From Actinomadura nitritigenes (lineage in GTDB: Bacteria > Actinomycetota > Actinomycetes > Streptosporangiales > Streptosporangiaceae), in the NCBI RefSeq assembly GCF_017573545.1, contig NZ_JAGEOK010000041.1, forward strand, positions 1-64,000: a stretch of 64,000 bases of DNA, given 5' to 3'. Position numbers and translations under genes: made by a program. Positions 31,827 through 40,385 of the stretch are shown piece by piece (the stretch's first letter is position 1; the number at the start of each line of letters is the position of its first letter). The notes under the pieces are model-generated. The model searched no databases and was not told the DNA's origin. It saw nothing but the letters and a program-made list of their open reading frames with translations.

Positions 31827-32558
31827 TCAGCGCTGGCGGGCGGGGCGGACGACGATCTCGTTGACGTCCACGTCGGGCGGCTGCGCCAGGGCGTAGGAGA
31901 CGGCCGCGGCGATGGCGTCCGGCTCGATGGCGTGGGCGCGGTACTCCCGCATGGCCGCCGCGGCGCCCGGCTCGGTGATCGTGCCGGCGAGTTCGGACGT
32001 GACGACGCCGGGGGAGACCGTCGTCACCCGGATCGACGGGTCGGACTCCTGGCGCAGCCCCTCGGTGATCGCCCAGGCGGCGTACTTCGTCCCGGAGTAG
32101 ACGGCGCCGGTGGGGACGACCTGGTGCGCGCCGATGCTCGCGACCGTGACGAAGTGCCCCGACCCCTGCTCGGTGAAGACGGGCAGGGCGGCGGCGATGC
32201 CGTGCAGCAGGCCGCGCACGTTGACGTCGATCATCCGGTCCCACTCGTCCACGAGCAGGGAGTCGAGGCGCGACAGGGGCATCACCCCGGCGTTGGCGAC
32301 GAGGACGTCCGCGCGGCCGAACCGGTCGCGGGCGGCCTCGACGAAGGCGCGGACGTCGTCGCGGTCCGTCACGTCCACCGGGACGGGGTGCAGGACGCCG
32401 GGGGAGCGGGCGGCGAGGTCCCGCAGCCGGCCGGTGCGGCGGGCGCCCGCGACCACGCGGTGCCCCTCGGCGGCGAGGCGGGCGGCGGTGGCCGCGCCGA
32501 TGCCGCTGCTCGCCCCGGTGACGAGGACGACCTTGGATTCGTGCTGGTCAGTACTCAT
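31827..32558 (-). CDS. short-chain dehydrogenase/reductase
   Basis: 243 residues from ATG 32558. The classical SDR motifs are present: TGASSGIG near 15, DVTD near 63, NAGVMPL near 88, the catalytic Ser in VASIGAHQ, and YSGTKYA for Tyr-x3-Lys. ARR after the second strand suggests NADPH. Substrate unknown. It is convergent with the DUF4267 gene and divergent from purC. Confidence 0.92.
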   Translation of the reverse strand: MSTDQHESKVVLVTGASSGIGAATAARLAAEGHRVVAGARRTGRLRDLAARSPGVLHPVPVDVTDRDDVRAFVEAARDRFGRADVLVANAGVMPLSRLDSLLVDEWDRMIDVNVRGLLHGIAAALPVFTEQGSGHFVTVASIGAHQVVPTGAVYSGTKYAAWAITEGLRQESDPSIRVTTVSPGVVTSELAGTITEPGAAAAMREYRAHAIEPDAIAAAVSYALAQPPDVDVNEIVVRPARQR

Positions 32559-32698
32559 GCCGGGAAGCGTCGCAGCGCCCGCCGGACGGGACGAGAGGTG
32601 CGCTTCTCCTGGGAGGGATGCACCCACGCGGACGGCCGGGGAGCCGCTGCTGGGATCATTGGCGGGAGCACTCGTGAGGCGGAGTTGAGGGGGACGGC

Positions 32699-33532
32699 GT
32701 GGAACTGCTGCACTCGGGGAAGGTCCGGGACGTCTACGCGGACGGGGACGACCTGATCCTCGTCGCGTCGGACAGGGTGAGCGTGTACGACGTCGTCCTG
32801 CCGACGCTGATCCCCGACAAGGGGAAGATCCTCACCCAGCTGTCGCTGTGGTGGTTCGAGCAGCTCGCCGACGTGGTGCCGAACCACGTGATCTCGGCGA
32901 CGCGGGTGCCGGACGAGTGGGCGGGACGGGCGATCCGGTGCAGGCGGCTGACGATGCTGCCCGTCGAGTGGATCGCGCGCGGCTACCTCGCGGGGCTCGG
33001 CCTGAAGGAGTACGAGAAGGGCGGCACCGTCTCCGGGATCGCCCTGCCGGACGGGCTCGTCGAGGCGTCGAAGCTGCCCGAGCCGATCTTCACGCCGACC
33101 ACGAAGGCGTCCGAGGGGCACGACGAGTTCATCACCTACGACGACGTCGTGGCCGAGATCGGCGCGGACACCGCCGCGCGGCTGAAGGACGTGACGCTGG
33201 ACGTCTACAAGCGGGGCGCCGAGATCGCGGCGGAGCGCGGCATCATCATCGCGGACACGAAGCTGGAGTTCGGGCGCGCCGCCGACGGCACGCTCGTCCT
33301 CGCCGACGAGGTGCTGACGTCCGACTCGTCGCGCTTCTGGCCCGCGGACGAGTGGGAGCCGGGCCGCCCGCAGCGCTCGTACGACAAGCAGTACGTCCGC
33401 GACTGGAGCAGCACCCTGGACTGGGACCGCACGCCGCCCGGCCCGGCCATCCCCCAGGACGTCGTGGACGCCACCCGCGCCCGCTACATCGAGGTCTACG
33501 AGCGCCTGACCGGCCGCCCCTGGCAGTCCTGA
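32699..33532 (+). CDS. purC: phosphoribosylaminoimidazole-succinocarboxamide synthase
   Basis: 277 residues from GTG 32699 behind GAGGGGGA. HSGKVRDVYADGDD, the ASDRVSVYD block, EWIARGYLAG, TPTTKASEGHDE and IIADTKLEFG are the SAICAR synthase signatures. The enzyme joins Asp to CAIR with ATP in de novo purine synthesis. It stands alone here, away from other pur genes, which is often seen in actinomycetes. Confidence 0.97.
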   Translation: MELLHSGKVRDVYADGDDLILVASDRVSVYDVVLPTLIPDKGKILTQLSLWWFEQLADVVPNHVISATRVPDEWAGRAIRCRRLTMLPVEWIARGYLAGLGLKEYEKGGTVSGIALPDGLVEASKLPEPIFTPTTKASEGHDEFITYDDVVAEIGADTAARLKDVTLDVYKRGAEIAAERGIIIADTKLEFGRAADGTLVLADEVLTSDSSRFWPADEWEPGRPQRSYDKQYVRDWSSTLDWDRTPPGPAIPQDVVDATRARYIEVYERLTGRPWQS

Positions 33533-33565
33533 GGGCGGTCCTGAGAGGGCGGTCCGACGCGCGGC

Positions 33566-34360
33566 TCAGAGCAGCGTCAGCAGGTGCTCGGCCTGGTGGA
33601 CGAGGGTGCCGGGCGGGTTGCGCGGACGGTCCGGATCGTCGGACAGCAGGGCGAGCAGCCAGAAGACGGCCAGCAGGCGCCGGCACTCGGGCAGCCGGAT
33701 CTTCTCGGACGCGGTCAGCTCGAACCGGTCGAGCAGGTCGCCGGGCGCCAGGACGTTCTTCGCGGAGACGTGCTCGGCGACCTCGGCGAGCTCGTAGGCC
33801 CGGTCGCCGCGTCCGGAGAACTCGAAGTCGACCAGCCGGGCGCGCGACCCGTCCCACAGGACGTTGGCGAGGTTGCCGTCGCCGGTGCCGAGGACGGGCG
33901 GCGGTTCGGCGGCGAAGACGGTGTCGAGGTGCGGGCGGCCGAGCCAGTCGCGGGCGCCGTCGAGGGCGGCGGCGGCCGGGCCGTCCGGGGGCGTCGGCAC
34001 CCGCTGTGACCAGGCGCGGAGCTTCTTCAACGCGTCCAGGGGATGGAGGAGCCGCGGCGGCAGGGCGGCGAGGTCCGCGGCGGGGATCGCGCTCTGGCAG
34101 GCGGTCATCGCCTCGACGAGCCCGGTGAGCTGCGCGTCCGTGAGCGGCGCCGAGAGGGGCTCGCCGGGGAGGCGGGACATGGTGACGCTGGGCGGCGTCT
34201 CCGCCGGGGCGTAGCGCAGGGGTTCGGGTGCGAGGGCGGGCGCGTGCTCGGCGAGCAGGGTCAGCGCCCGCCATTCGCGTTCCGGTTGCCCCAGGTCCCA
34301 CGAGCGGTACCGCTTGGTGACGGTCGCCGTGCCCAGCTCGACGACGTGGGTGGTCGGCAT
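33566..34360 (-). CDS. aminoglycoside phosphotransferase/choline kinase-like protein
   Basis: 264 residues from ATG 34360. VTKRYRSWDLGQPEREWRAL is a shortened N-lobe with the ATP-contacting Lys. PPSVTMSRLPGEPL is the hinge, GTGDGNLANVLWDG the Brenner-like loop (Asp with Asn) and LVDFEFSGRGDRAYELAE the metal-binding DFE. The usual HGD reads TGD, as in several actinomycete homologues. It is probably a small-molecule kinase and the substrate is not assignable, so it should not be called a resistance gene. Confidence 0.82.
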   Translation of the reverse strand: MPTTHVVELGTATVTKRYRSWDLGQPEREWRALTLLAEHAPALAPEPLRYAPAETPPSVTMSRLPGEPLSAPLTDAQLTGLVEAMTACQSAIPAADLAALPPRLLHPLDALKKLRAWSQRVPTPPDGPAAAALDGARDWLGRPHLDTVFAAEPPPVLGTGDGNLANVLWDGSRARLVDFEFSGRGDRAYELAEVAEHVSAKNVLAPGDLLDRFELTASEKIRLPECRRLLAVFWLLALLSDDPDRPRNPPGTLVHQAEHLLTLL

Positions 34361-34454
34361 GGCGGGGAGCGTACCGGCGGGAGTGAACGGGGGGCGGGTG
34401 CGGAGACGTACTGGGCGGTGACGGGCTGCTTTCGGAGCGAGGGGGGCCGTCTGC

Positions 34455-34967
34455 GTGGGCGTCGAGGACGTGCTCGGAACCGCCGGCCGCGTCGCCGGCC
34501 GTGGCCGGTACGGGGGAGGCGGTGGTGTGGGCGGGAGAGGGCTCGTGGTGCTCGGCACGGTCACGCTGCCCGGGACCGGCAGGTCGGTGGGGCGCGCGCG
34601 GGCGTTCGTCCGCGGCCTCCTGGCGGACCTGCCGGGACGGGACGATGTGGTGATGGCCGCCAGCGAGACCGTCGCGAACGCGGTGACGCACACGGCGTCG
34701 GGCTTGGAGGGCGGCCTCGTGACGGTGACGGTCGCGGCCGTGCCGGGGGCGGTGCGGTTGGAGGTCGCCGACGACGGGGCGGCGGGGACGCGGCCGTACG
34801 TGAAGGACGACCCCGGCGCGGAGACCGGCCGGGGGATGCGGATCGTGCAGGCGCTCGCCGCGCGGTGGGGATACCGCGCGGACGGGACGCGGACCGTGGT
34901 GTGGGCGGAGTTCCCGGCCCCGGACGCGTGGGCCCGGGGCCGGGGTGCCGTCAGCGGCCCCGGTTGA
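34455..34967 (+). CDS. anti-sigma-type ATP-binding protein (HATPase)
   Basis: 170 residues from GTG 34455; the first 30 residues are Gly-rich and a later start (for example the GTG of VVLGTVTLPG) is possible. The GHKL N box is ASETVANAVTHT, G1 is VADDGAAGTRP and G2 TGRGMRIVQAL. It is a second RsbW-like protein in the window. The last 17 bases overlap the 48-residue protein on the other strand. Confidence 0.8.
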   Translation: MGVEDVLGTAGRVAGRGRYGGGGGVGGRGLVVLGTVTLPGTGRSVGRARAFVRGLLADLPGRDDVVMAASETVANAVTHTASGLEGGLVTVTVAAVPGAVRLEVADDGAAGTRPYVKDDPGAETGRGMRIVQALAARWGYRADGTRTVVWAEFPAPDAWARGRGAVSGPG

Positions 34968-35097
34968 ACTGGCGGGCCGGCATCCGGCCGGTGCCGCGGC
35001 GGTTGTTCGCGAACGTCGCCGACCTGAAGTCGGTCTTGTTCTTCTTGAGCTTCTTCTTCGTGGGGAAGGGAACGTTCTCGAGGTTGTTGGCGCGCAT
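34951..35097 (-). CDS. 48-residue basic protein, conserved-looking
   Basis: ATG 35097 is preceded by a strong GGAGGTGG ribosome site. The peptide reads MRANNLENVPFPTKKKLKKN at its start and ends FANNRRGTGRMPARQFNRGR. It has very high Lys/Arg/Asn content, no Asp-rich part and a single Glu, suggesting nucleic-acid or ribosome binding. The ordered end (RGTGRMPARQFNRGR) and the good ribosome site argue that it is real. No family known to me. It is convergent with the ATPase gene by 17 bases. Confidence 0.65.
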   Translation of the reverse strand: MRANNLENVPFPTKKKLKKNKTDFRSATFANNRRGTGRMPARQFNRGR

Positions 35098-35474
35098 GGA
35101 GAAACCACCTCCGGGCATGTCGAATCGCAGCCGTGAAAGGGTGCCGTGAAAGGGTGATGAAAGGCCGAAGGCATGGCGATTCCGCTGGTCACGCGGGTAT
35201 GCGTCGACCAGTGAGGATGTTCGCGGAATGTCGCCTTCGGCGCGGAGAGCGGGAGCGGGCCCGGCGAGAACGCGGGCGGCTCGACCGTGAAGGTATCAAA
35301 GCTCCATGCTGATGATCATGCCTGAGGCCGGTAATGGCGTCAACTCCTTTTTTCCGGCGGAGCGTGAAACGCGCGGTACGGGCGCGGGCCGCGGAACGAG
35401 CCGCGAGGGGGGTGTCGCGAACTGTGGGGTACGTGTCGTTGACGCCATGACGGGCGGGGCCGCAGCCTGGAGTC
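35098..35474. other. intergenic region upstream of the GlxA-type gene
   Basis: No credible gene. It holds a direct repeat CGTGAAAGGGTG near 35133-35157, the leader of the 48-residue gene, and the two arms of a widely spaced inverted repeat (separate entry). Confidence 0.6.
35334..35448. promoter_or_regulatory. widely spaced 11-bp inverted repeat (possible GlxA/AdpA-like sites)
   Basis: ATGGCGTCAAC at 35334-35344 is the exact reverse complement of 35438-35448; centres are 104 bases apart (about ten helical turns). Each arm differs at one position from the AdpA consensus TGGCSNGWWY. The downstream gene encodes a DJ-1/AraC regulator of the AdpA type, so autoregulation by looping is possible. 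Confidence 0.45.
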
Positions 35475-36425
35475 ATGCGCGTCGCATTCGTGATCTATGA
35501 CGGGTTCCAGGGGCTGGACCTGACCGGTCCGTACGAGGTCATGCAGGCGACCGGGCGGTACGAGTGCCTGGTCGTGGGGCCGCAGGCCGGACCGGTGACG
35601 TCCAGCAGCGGGCTGCCCGTCGTCGCCTCCCATGGCGTCGGCGGCCTCCCGCCGGAGGGGTTCGACACGGTGCTGGTGGCGGGCGGGAGCGGCGTCGACC
35701 GGGCCCGCGAGGACCCGGCGCTGGTCCGCTGGGTGACGGACGCGGCGCGGGACGCGCGCCGGGTCGCGGCCGTGTGCAGCGGGGTGATCCTGCTCGCCGA
35801 GGCCGGGCTGCTCGACGGGCGGCGCGTCACGAGCCACTGGGGCCGCGAGGCGCAGCTCAGGGCCGAGTACCCGGCGCTGCGCGTCGACTGCGACCCGATC
35901 TTCGTCCGGGACGGGCGGGTCTGGACGTCCGCGGGCGTCACCGCGGGCATGGACCTCGCGCTCGCGCTCGTCGAGGACGACCACGGGCGGGAGGCCGCGC
36001 ACGCGGTCGCGCGGGAGCTGGTGATGTTCCTGCGGCGGCCGGGCAGCCAGTCGCAGTTCAGCGTGCCGCTGTGGTCGGCGCAGCCGGCGTCCGACCCGAT
36101 CCGGGTCGCGGTGACGGCCGTGCAGACCGATCCGGGCGCCCGGCACAGCATCGCCGACCTGGCCGAATGCTCGGGCCTGAGCCCGCGGCACCTGCAGCGC
36201 CGGTTCACCGCCGAGATGGGGGTGCCGCCGTCGGTGTACGTGGAGCGGGTGCGGATCGAGGCGGCGCGGCGGGCGCTGGCGGAGGGCGACGAGCCGGTCG
36301 AGACGCTGGCGCGGCGGCTCGGGTTCGGCACGGGCGAGACGCTGCGGCGCGCGTTCCACCGGCGGGTCGGCGTGGCGCCGTCCGACTACCGGGACCGATT
36401 CCGAGGGACGAAGGAGTACGCATGA
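35475..36425 (+). CDS. GlxA family regulator (DJ-1/PfpI + AraC HTH)
   Basis: 316 residues. The N-terminal DJ-1/PfpI-like domain (1-190) starts VAFVIYDGFQGLDLTGPYEV and contains the nucleophile-elbow Cys in VAAVCSGVILLAEAGLL. The C-terminal AraC module has IADLAECSGLSPRHLQRRF and VETLARRLGFGTGETLRRAF. This is the AdpA/GlxA architecture. The TGA overlaps the next gene's ATG by 3 bases (ATGA), so the stand-alone DJ-1 protein is coproduced. Confidence 0.92.
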   Translation: MRVAFVIYDGFQGLDLTGPYEVMQATGRYECLVVGPQAGPVTSSSGLPVVASHGVGGLPPEGFDTVLVAGGSGVDRAREDPALVRWVTDAARDARRVAAVCSGVILLAEAGLLDGRRVTSHWGREAQLRAEYPALRVDCDPIFVRDGRVWTSAGVTAGMDLALALVEDDHGREAAHAVARELVMFLRRPGSQSQFSVPLWSAQPASDPIRVAVTAVQTDPGARHSIADLAECSGLSPRHLQRRFTAEMGVPPSVYVERVRIEAARRALAEGDEPVETLARRLGFGTGETLRRAFHRRVGVAPSDYRDRFRGTKEYA

Positions 36426-37024
36426 CGACCTACGGGCTGCTGGTGTTCGAGGACGCCGAGGAGCTGGACTTCGTTGGGCCGTGGGAGGTGCTCACCGCGT
36501 CGGCCGCGCAGCGCGGCGAGGGCGACAGGGCGGTCCTGATCGCGGAGCGGACCGGGCCGGTGCGCTGCGCGAAGGGCATGAGGGTCGTGCCGGACTGCAC
36601 GTTCGACGACCATCCGGAGCTGGACGTCCTGCTGGTGCCGGGCGGGCGGGGCGCCCGGGTGACGCAGATCGGCAACGCGGCGCTGACGGGCTGGATCGCG
36701 AAGACCGCCGAGCGGGCCGACTGGGTGTCGAGCGTGTGCACCGGCTCGTTCCTCCTGCACGCGGCGGGCCCTGCCAGGGGACGCAGGGTCGCGACGCACT
36801 GGACGCACGAGGACGAGCTGGAGGCGCGCGGTGACGTGACGGTCGTCCGGGACGCGCGCTACGTCGTGGACGGCGACCTGGTCACGAGCCAGGGCGTGTC
36901 GGCGGGCATCGACATGGCGTTGTGGCTGGTCGGCCGCATCCATGGGCGCGACCACGCGCGCACGGTGCGGCGCCACATCCAGTACGAGCCGGCCCCGCCG
37001 TACATGGCCGACGAGCCGCTCTAG
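36422..37024 (+). CDS. DJ-1/PfpI family protein
   Basis: 200 residues. YGLLVFEDAEELDFVGPWEV parallels the N-terminus of the preceding regulator, and WVSSVCTGSFLLHAAG carries the elbow Cys with THWTHEDELE. Proteins of this type include isonitrile hydratases (InhA-like), for which Cys and an upstream Asp are needed; an Asp is present in EELDFVGP. It is therefore a candidate isocyanide hydratase or glyoxalase-type enzyme, controlled by its coupled regulator. Confidence 0.87.
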   Translation: MTTYGLLVFEDAEELDFVGPWEVLTASAAQRGEGDRAVLIAERTGPVRCAKGMRVVPDCTFDDHPELDVLLVPGGRGARVTQIGNAALTGWIAKTAERADWVSSVCTGSFLLHAAGPARGRRVATHWTHEDELEARGDVTVVRDARYVVDGDLVTSQGVSAGIDMALWLVGRIHGRDHARTVRRHIQYEPAPPYMADEPL

Positions 37025-37029
37025 CCCCG

Positions 37030-37132
37030 TTCCAGGCCCGCTCCGGCCACTGCTCCAGGCCCGCTCCGGCCGCTGCTCGGGGCCGGCTTCGGCCCTGCTC
37101 CAGGCCCGCTCCGGGCCCGCTCCGGGCACGGC
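37030..37132. repeat. 22-23 bp imperfect tandem repeat, about four copies
   Basis: Units at 37030-37052, 37053-37075, 37076-37097 and 37098 onward share CTCCAGGCCCGCTCCGGCC with a few changes. The array begins six bases after the PfpI stop and may also act as a structured 3' region. No mobile-element feature is seen. Confidence 0.7.
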
Positions 37133-37204
37133 GCCGGTCCCGAATCGGGATCGAACATTCAGCCATACCGGTGATGATCTTCGCTTATCGGCATAATCAC
37201 GCGA

Positions 37205-38674
37205 ATGGCGATGGCGCTTCCGGTGCGGATCCGCGGTGACGGCGTGCGCGTCGCGGTCGAGACCGACCCCGCGCACGCCCCGCTGCGCGACTTCCTGCTC
37301 AACGACCTGGGCGAGGACGTCGCCGCGATCATCCGGACCAAGGGACGGTTGAGCGCCGGGCCGGCCGGACCCGGCGGGCCCCACCCCTGGCAGGAGCTCT
37401 ACCGCTTCCACCGGCTCGACTACGACGGCGCCGTCGTGCACCTGCGCGACGTCGGCGGCTGGTCGTCCTGCGACCTCGACCCGGGCGTCCTGCTGCGCTG
37501 CCTGGAGGAGTACCTGGAGCAGGTCGGGGCGGTGCGGCACCGGCAGATGCTCGAAGGCGTGCTCCAGTCCGGCACGGAGCGGTTCGCCCCGGACCGGGAG
37601 CTGCCCGTCGCGTTCCGGGTCGGCGGGCCGGGCGAGGTCGCGTGCCTCCCGGCGCCGGGCAACGAGCCGCTCGCCGGGCTGCTCGGCGACGCCGAGTTCG
37701 TCCTCGGGCTGGACTGGATGCTCGCCGAGCTCGGCCGCCCGGACGCCGCCGTGACGTGGCCGGGCCGGGTGTTCCGGGTCGGCGTCGCGGACGGCATCGC
37801 CACCATCGAGGGCGAGGGCGGCGCCTACCTGTGCCTCGACGGCGAGACGTTCCGGCAGGTCGTCGCGGTGTTCCGGCAGGCGCACGCGGACTCGCACCGG
37901 GCCGCCGCGCCCGGCCGCGACGAGCCGGTGGCGGCGGTGCTCGCGCTCGGCGGGACGTCCCGCCGGACGCGCGGCTGGGCGCTCGTCCGCACGCCCCGCG
38001 CCACGCTGGAGGACGTCGCCGGCCTCACCCCGCACCCCGACGCCTGCCTCCCGCACGGCGTCCTCGGCACCGGGTCGGGCGCGTGCTGGGCCGACCTCGC
38101 CGTGCTGGACGAGGCGGGCGGGCGGCTGCGCGGCGGCACCAAGACCTTCATGCCGCGCGGCATCGACGCGGACCGGCTGGTCCCGGACCTGCGGGACGCG
38201 CTGACCCGCGCCCGGTTCCTCGCGTCCGTCCCGGGCGCGTGGGCGTCGTTCCTCGCGGGCGTCCCCGTGCACGGCTACGCCGACCCGGACGCGGTGGTGC
38301 GGCTGCCGTGCGCGCCGGCGGAGGCGGAGGGCGTCGCGCAGCACGTCCGGGTGTTCTTCCCCGAACTCGTCGAATCGGGCGTGGACCTGGAGGGGGCGGC
38401 CTCGCGCGCCGCCGGGACCGCCCGCGCGGTGAGCGGCGCGCCGCACGTCCTGACGGCGTTCCTCCTGCACGACGTGCAGAGCCACCGGCACCATCTCGAC
38501 GTCGTCCGCGCGGCGCGTCCCGGGTGGGAGCACACGGGGAACGCCTGCCATCTGCGGCTCGACGTCCGGACGGTCCGGCTGGAGCACCTCTGGCTGGACG
38601 GCCACGCCTGCGAGCTGCCGACCGGCGAGTTCGCGCGCGTCCTGGAAGAGTACGAACGCCTCGCCGCCCTCTGA
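37205..38674 (+). CDS. protein of unknown function (489 residues)
   Basis: I do not recognise this gene. ATG 37205 lies 180 bases after the repeat array. The protein is soluble, without signal peptide or membrane segment. Three similar short modules recur: GGWSSCDLDPGVLLRCLEEYL (about 92), GGAYLCLDGETFRQVVAVFR (about 200) and LWLDGHACELPTGEFARVLEEYE near the end. Each is a strand, a turn with LD, then an acidic helix. The middle has FVLGLDWMLAELGRPD and a His-rich LLHDVQSHRHHLDVV. Codon use looks like the neighbours. Confidence 0.7.
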   Translation: MAMALPVRIRGDGVRVAVETDPAHAPLRDFLLNDLGEDVAAIIRTKGRLSAGPAGPGGPHPWQELYRFHRLDYDGAVVHLRDVGGWSSCDLDPGVLLRCLEEYLEQVGAVRHRQMLEGVLQSGTERFAPDRELPVAFRVGGPGEVACLPAPGNEPLAGLLGDAEFVLGLDWMLAELGRPDAAVTWPGRVFRVGVADGIATIEGEGGAYLCLDGETFRQVVAVFRQAHADSHRAAAPGRDEPVAAVLALGGTSRRTRGWALVRTPRATLEDVAGLTPHPDACLPHGVLGTGSGACWADLAVLDEAGGRLRGGTKTFMPRGIDADRLVPDLRDALTRARFLASVPGAWASFLAGVPVHGYADPDAVVRLPCAPAEAEGVAQHVRVFFPELVESGVDLEGAASRAAGTARAVSGAPHVLTAFLLHDVQSHRHHLDVVRAARPGWEHTGNACHLRLDVRTVRLEHLWLDGHACELPTGEFARVLEEYERLAAL

Positions 38675-38729
38675 CCCCGCTCCCGCGGGGTCGTGGGACG
38701 GTGGAGGTCCCCTTCGTCGGAGGTTGCGC

Positions 38730-40343
38730 ATGTCGATGGCGGGCCGGCTGGCCGACCGCTTCCTCGGGCTGCCCCGGACCGGGGCCGATGCCGCGGCCGT
38801 GGACGTCGGCATCGCCCGCGACCTGCGGGTCCCCATGCCGGACGGCGCCGTGCTGGTCGCCGATCTGTACCGTCCGCGCGGCGCGGGACCGCTGCCCGCC
38901 GTGCTCGTCCGGACCCCGTACGGCAAGCGGCAGGCGCTCGTGCGGCTGCTCGCCGGGGTCCTCGCGCGGCGCGGCTTCCAGGTCGTCATACAGAATGTAC
39001 GCGGGATACACGGGTCGGGCGGCGAGTTCCACGCGTTCCACGACGAGCGGGACGACGGCCTCGCGACGCTGGCGTGGGTGCGGGCCCAGCCGTGGTGCGA
39101 CGGGCGCGTCGCGACCGCCGGCGCGAGCTACCTCGGCTACACGCAATGGGCGATCGCGCCGTACGCGGACCCGCCCCTGGAGGCGATGGGGCTCGGCATC
39201 ACCGCGTCCGAGTTCGTCAGCTCCTTCTACCCGGGCGGCGCGCTCGCCCTCCACAACACGCTGGTGTGGTCGTCGCTGATGGGGACGCGCGACGACCGGA
39301 GGCGCCCGCTGCACAACCGGCGCGTCAGGCACGCCATGCGGCACCTGCCGGTCGGCGAGTCCGACATCGCCGCGATAGGGCGGGCCGAGTCGTTCCTGCG
39401 CGAGGTCACCGGCAACGCCGAGAACGCCGCGTTCTGGCGGGAGACCGACCACAGCGCGGGCGTCGCCGCGACCACCTCGCCCGCGAGCATGGTGACGGGC
39501 TGGTGGGACCTGTTCCTGCGCGGCCAACTCCGCGACTTCGCCGCCCTGCACGCCGCCGGACGGCAGGCCCGCATCACCATCGGCCCCTGGGGCCACGACG
39601 CCAGGGCGCTGCGCGCCCTCCTCGCCGACCAGGTCTCCTGGCTGAACGCGCACCTGCACGGGGACGCGGCGGAACTGCGGCGCGCACCCGTCCGGCTCTA
39701 CCTGCAGAAGGCGGACCGCTGGCTCGACTTCCAGCAGTGGCCGCCGCCGGAGACCACCCCGGTGCCGCTGTACCTCTCCCACGGCCTGACCTGGGACGAG
39801 CCGTCCGCCCCGCTCGACCCGGCGGCGTTCACCTACGACCCGCTCGACCCGACGCCGTCCACCGGCGGGCCGCTGCTGTCGCCCGGACGCGGCGGGCAGC
39901 GCGACAACGGGCGGATCGAGGCGCGCGGCGACGTCGCCGTGCTGACCGGCGCCCGCCTCGACCGCCGCCTCGACCTGATCGGCCCGGTCTCGGCGGCGTT
40001 CCACGTCCGGACGGACACCGGCCACGCCGACCTGTTCGTCCGGCTCTGCGACGTCGGCCCGGACGGCGCCTCCCGCAACGTCACCGACGGCATGCTCCGC
40101 ATCGACGCCGGGCCGGGCGAGACCGTCCGGGCGGAGATCGAGATGCACCCGACCGGCTACCGGTTCCGGCGCGGGCACCGCCCGCGCGTCATGCTCGCGG
40201 GCGGCGCGTTCCCGCGCTTCGCCCGCAACCACGGGCGCGGCGAACCCGCCGGGCGGGCCGTCGCGTCGCGCCGCGTCCGGATCGAGGTGCTGCGCGGAGC
40301 GGGCCACCCGTCGGCGCTGCACCTGCCCGTCTGGGCGCCCTGA
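38730..40343 (+). CDS. CocE/NonD family hydrolase (X-Pro dipeptidyl-peptidase S15-like)
   Basis: 537 residues; ATG 38730 is chosen because GGAGG sits 7 bases before it (a TTG at 38724 is less good). RDLRVPMPDGAVLVADLYRP is the S15 entry. The nucleophile is Ser in GASYLGYTQW, the acid Asp in GWWDLFLRG and the His in GPWGHDA. A C-terminal jelly-roll (GPVSAAFHVRTDTGHADLFV, VMLAGGAFPRFARN) follows. Members hydrolyse acyl esters or peptides; no signal peptide is visible, so it is probably cytoplasmic. Confidence 0.9.
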   Translation: MSMAGRLADRFLGLPRTGADAAAVDVGIARDLRVPMPDGAVLVADLYRPRGAGPLPAVLVRTPYGKRQALVRLLAGVLARRGFQVVIQNVRGIHGSGGEFHAFHDERDDGLATLAWVRAQPWCDGRVATAGASYLGYTQWAIAPYADPPLEAMGLGITASEFVSSFYPGGALALHNTLVWSSLMGTRDDRRRPLHNRRVRHAMRHLPVGESDIAAIGRAESFLREVTGNAENAAFWRETDHSAGVAATTSPASMVTGWWDLFLRGQLRDFAALHAAGRQARITIGPWGHDARALRALLADQVSWLNAHLHGDAAELRRAPVRLYLQKADRWLDFQQWPPPETTPVPLYLSHGLTWDEPSAPLDPAAFTYDPLDPTPSTGGPLLSPGRGGQRDNGRIEARGDVAVLTGARLDRRLDLIGPVSAAFHVRTDTGHADLFVRLCDVGPDGASRNVTDGMLRIDAGPGETVRAEIEMHPTGYRFRRGHRPRVMLAGGAFPRFARNHGRGEPAGRAVASRRVRIEVLRGAGHPSALHLPVWAP

Positions 40344-40385
40344 CCCACCCGGCGCTACTCACCGGGCCGGTTCACCCGGCCCGAC

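Noticed and set aside
33566..34360. Aminoglycoside resistance kinase
   Set aside because: APH-like fold is shared by choline kinases and many unknowns; nothing points to a drug.
34945..35136. Plus frame over the 48-residue basic protein
   Set aside because: No ribosome site, while the minus frame has a strong one and an ordered basic sequence.
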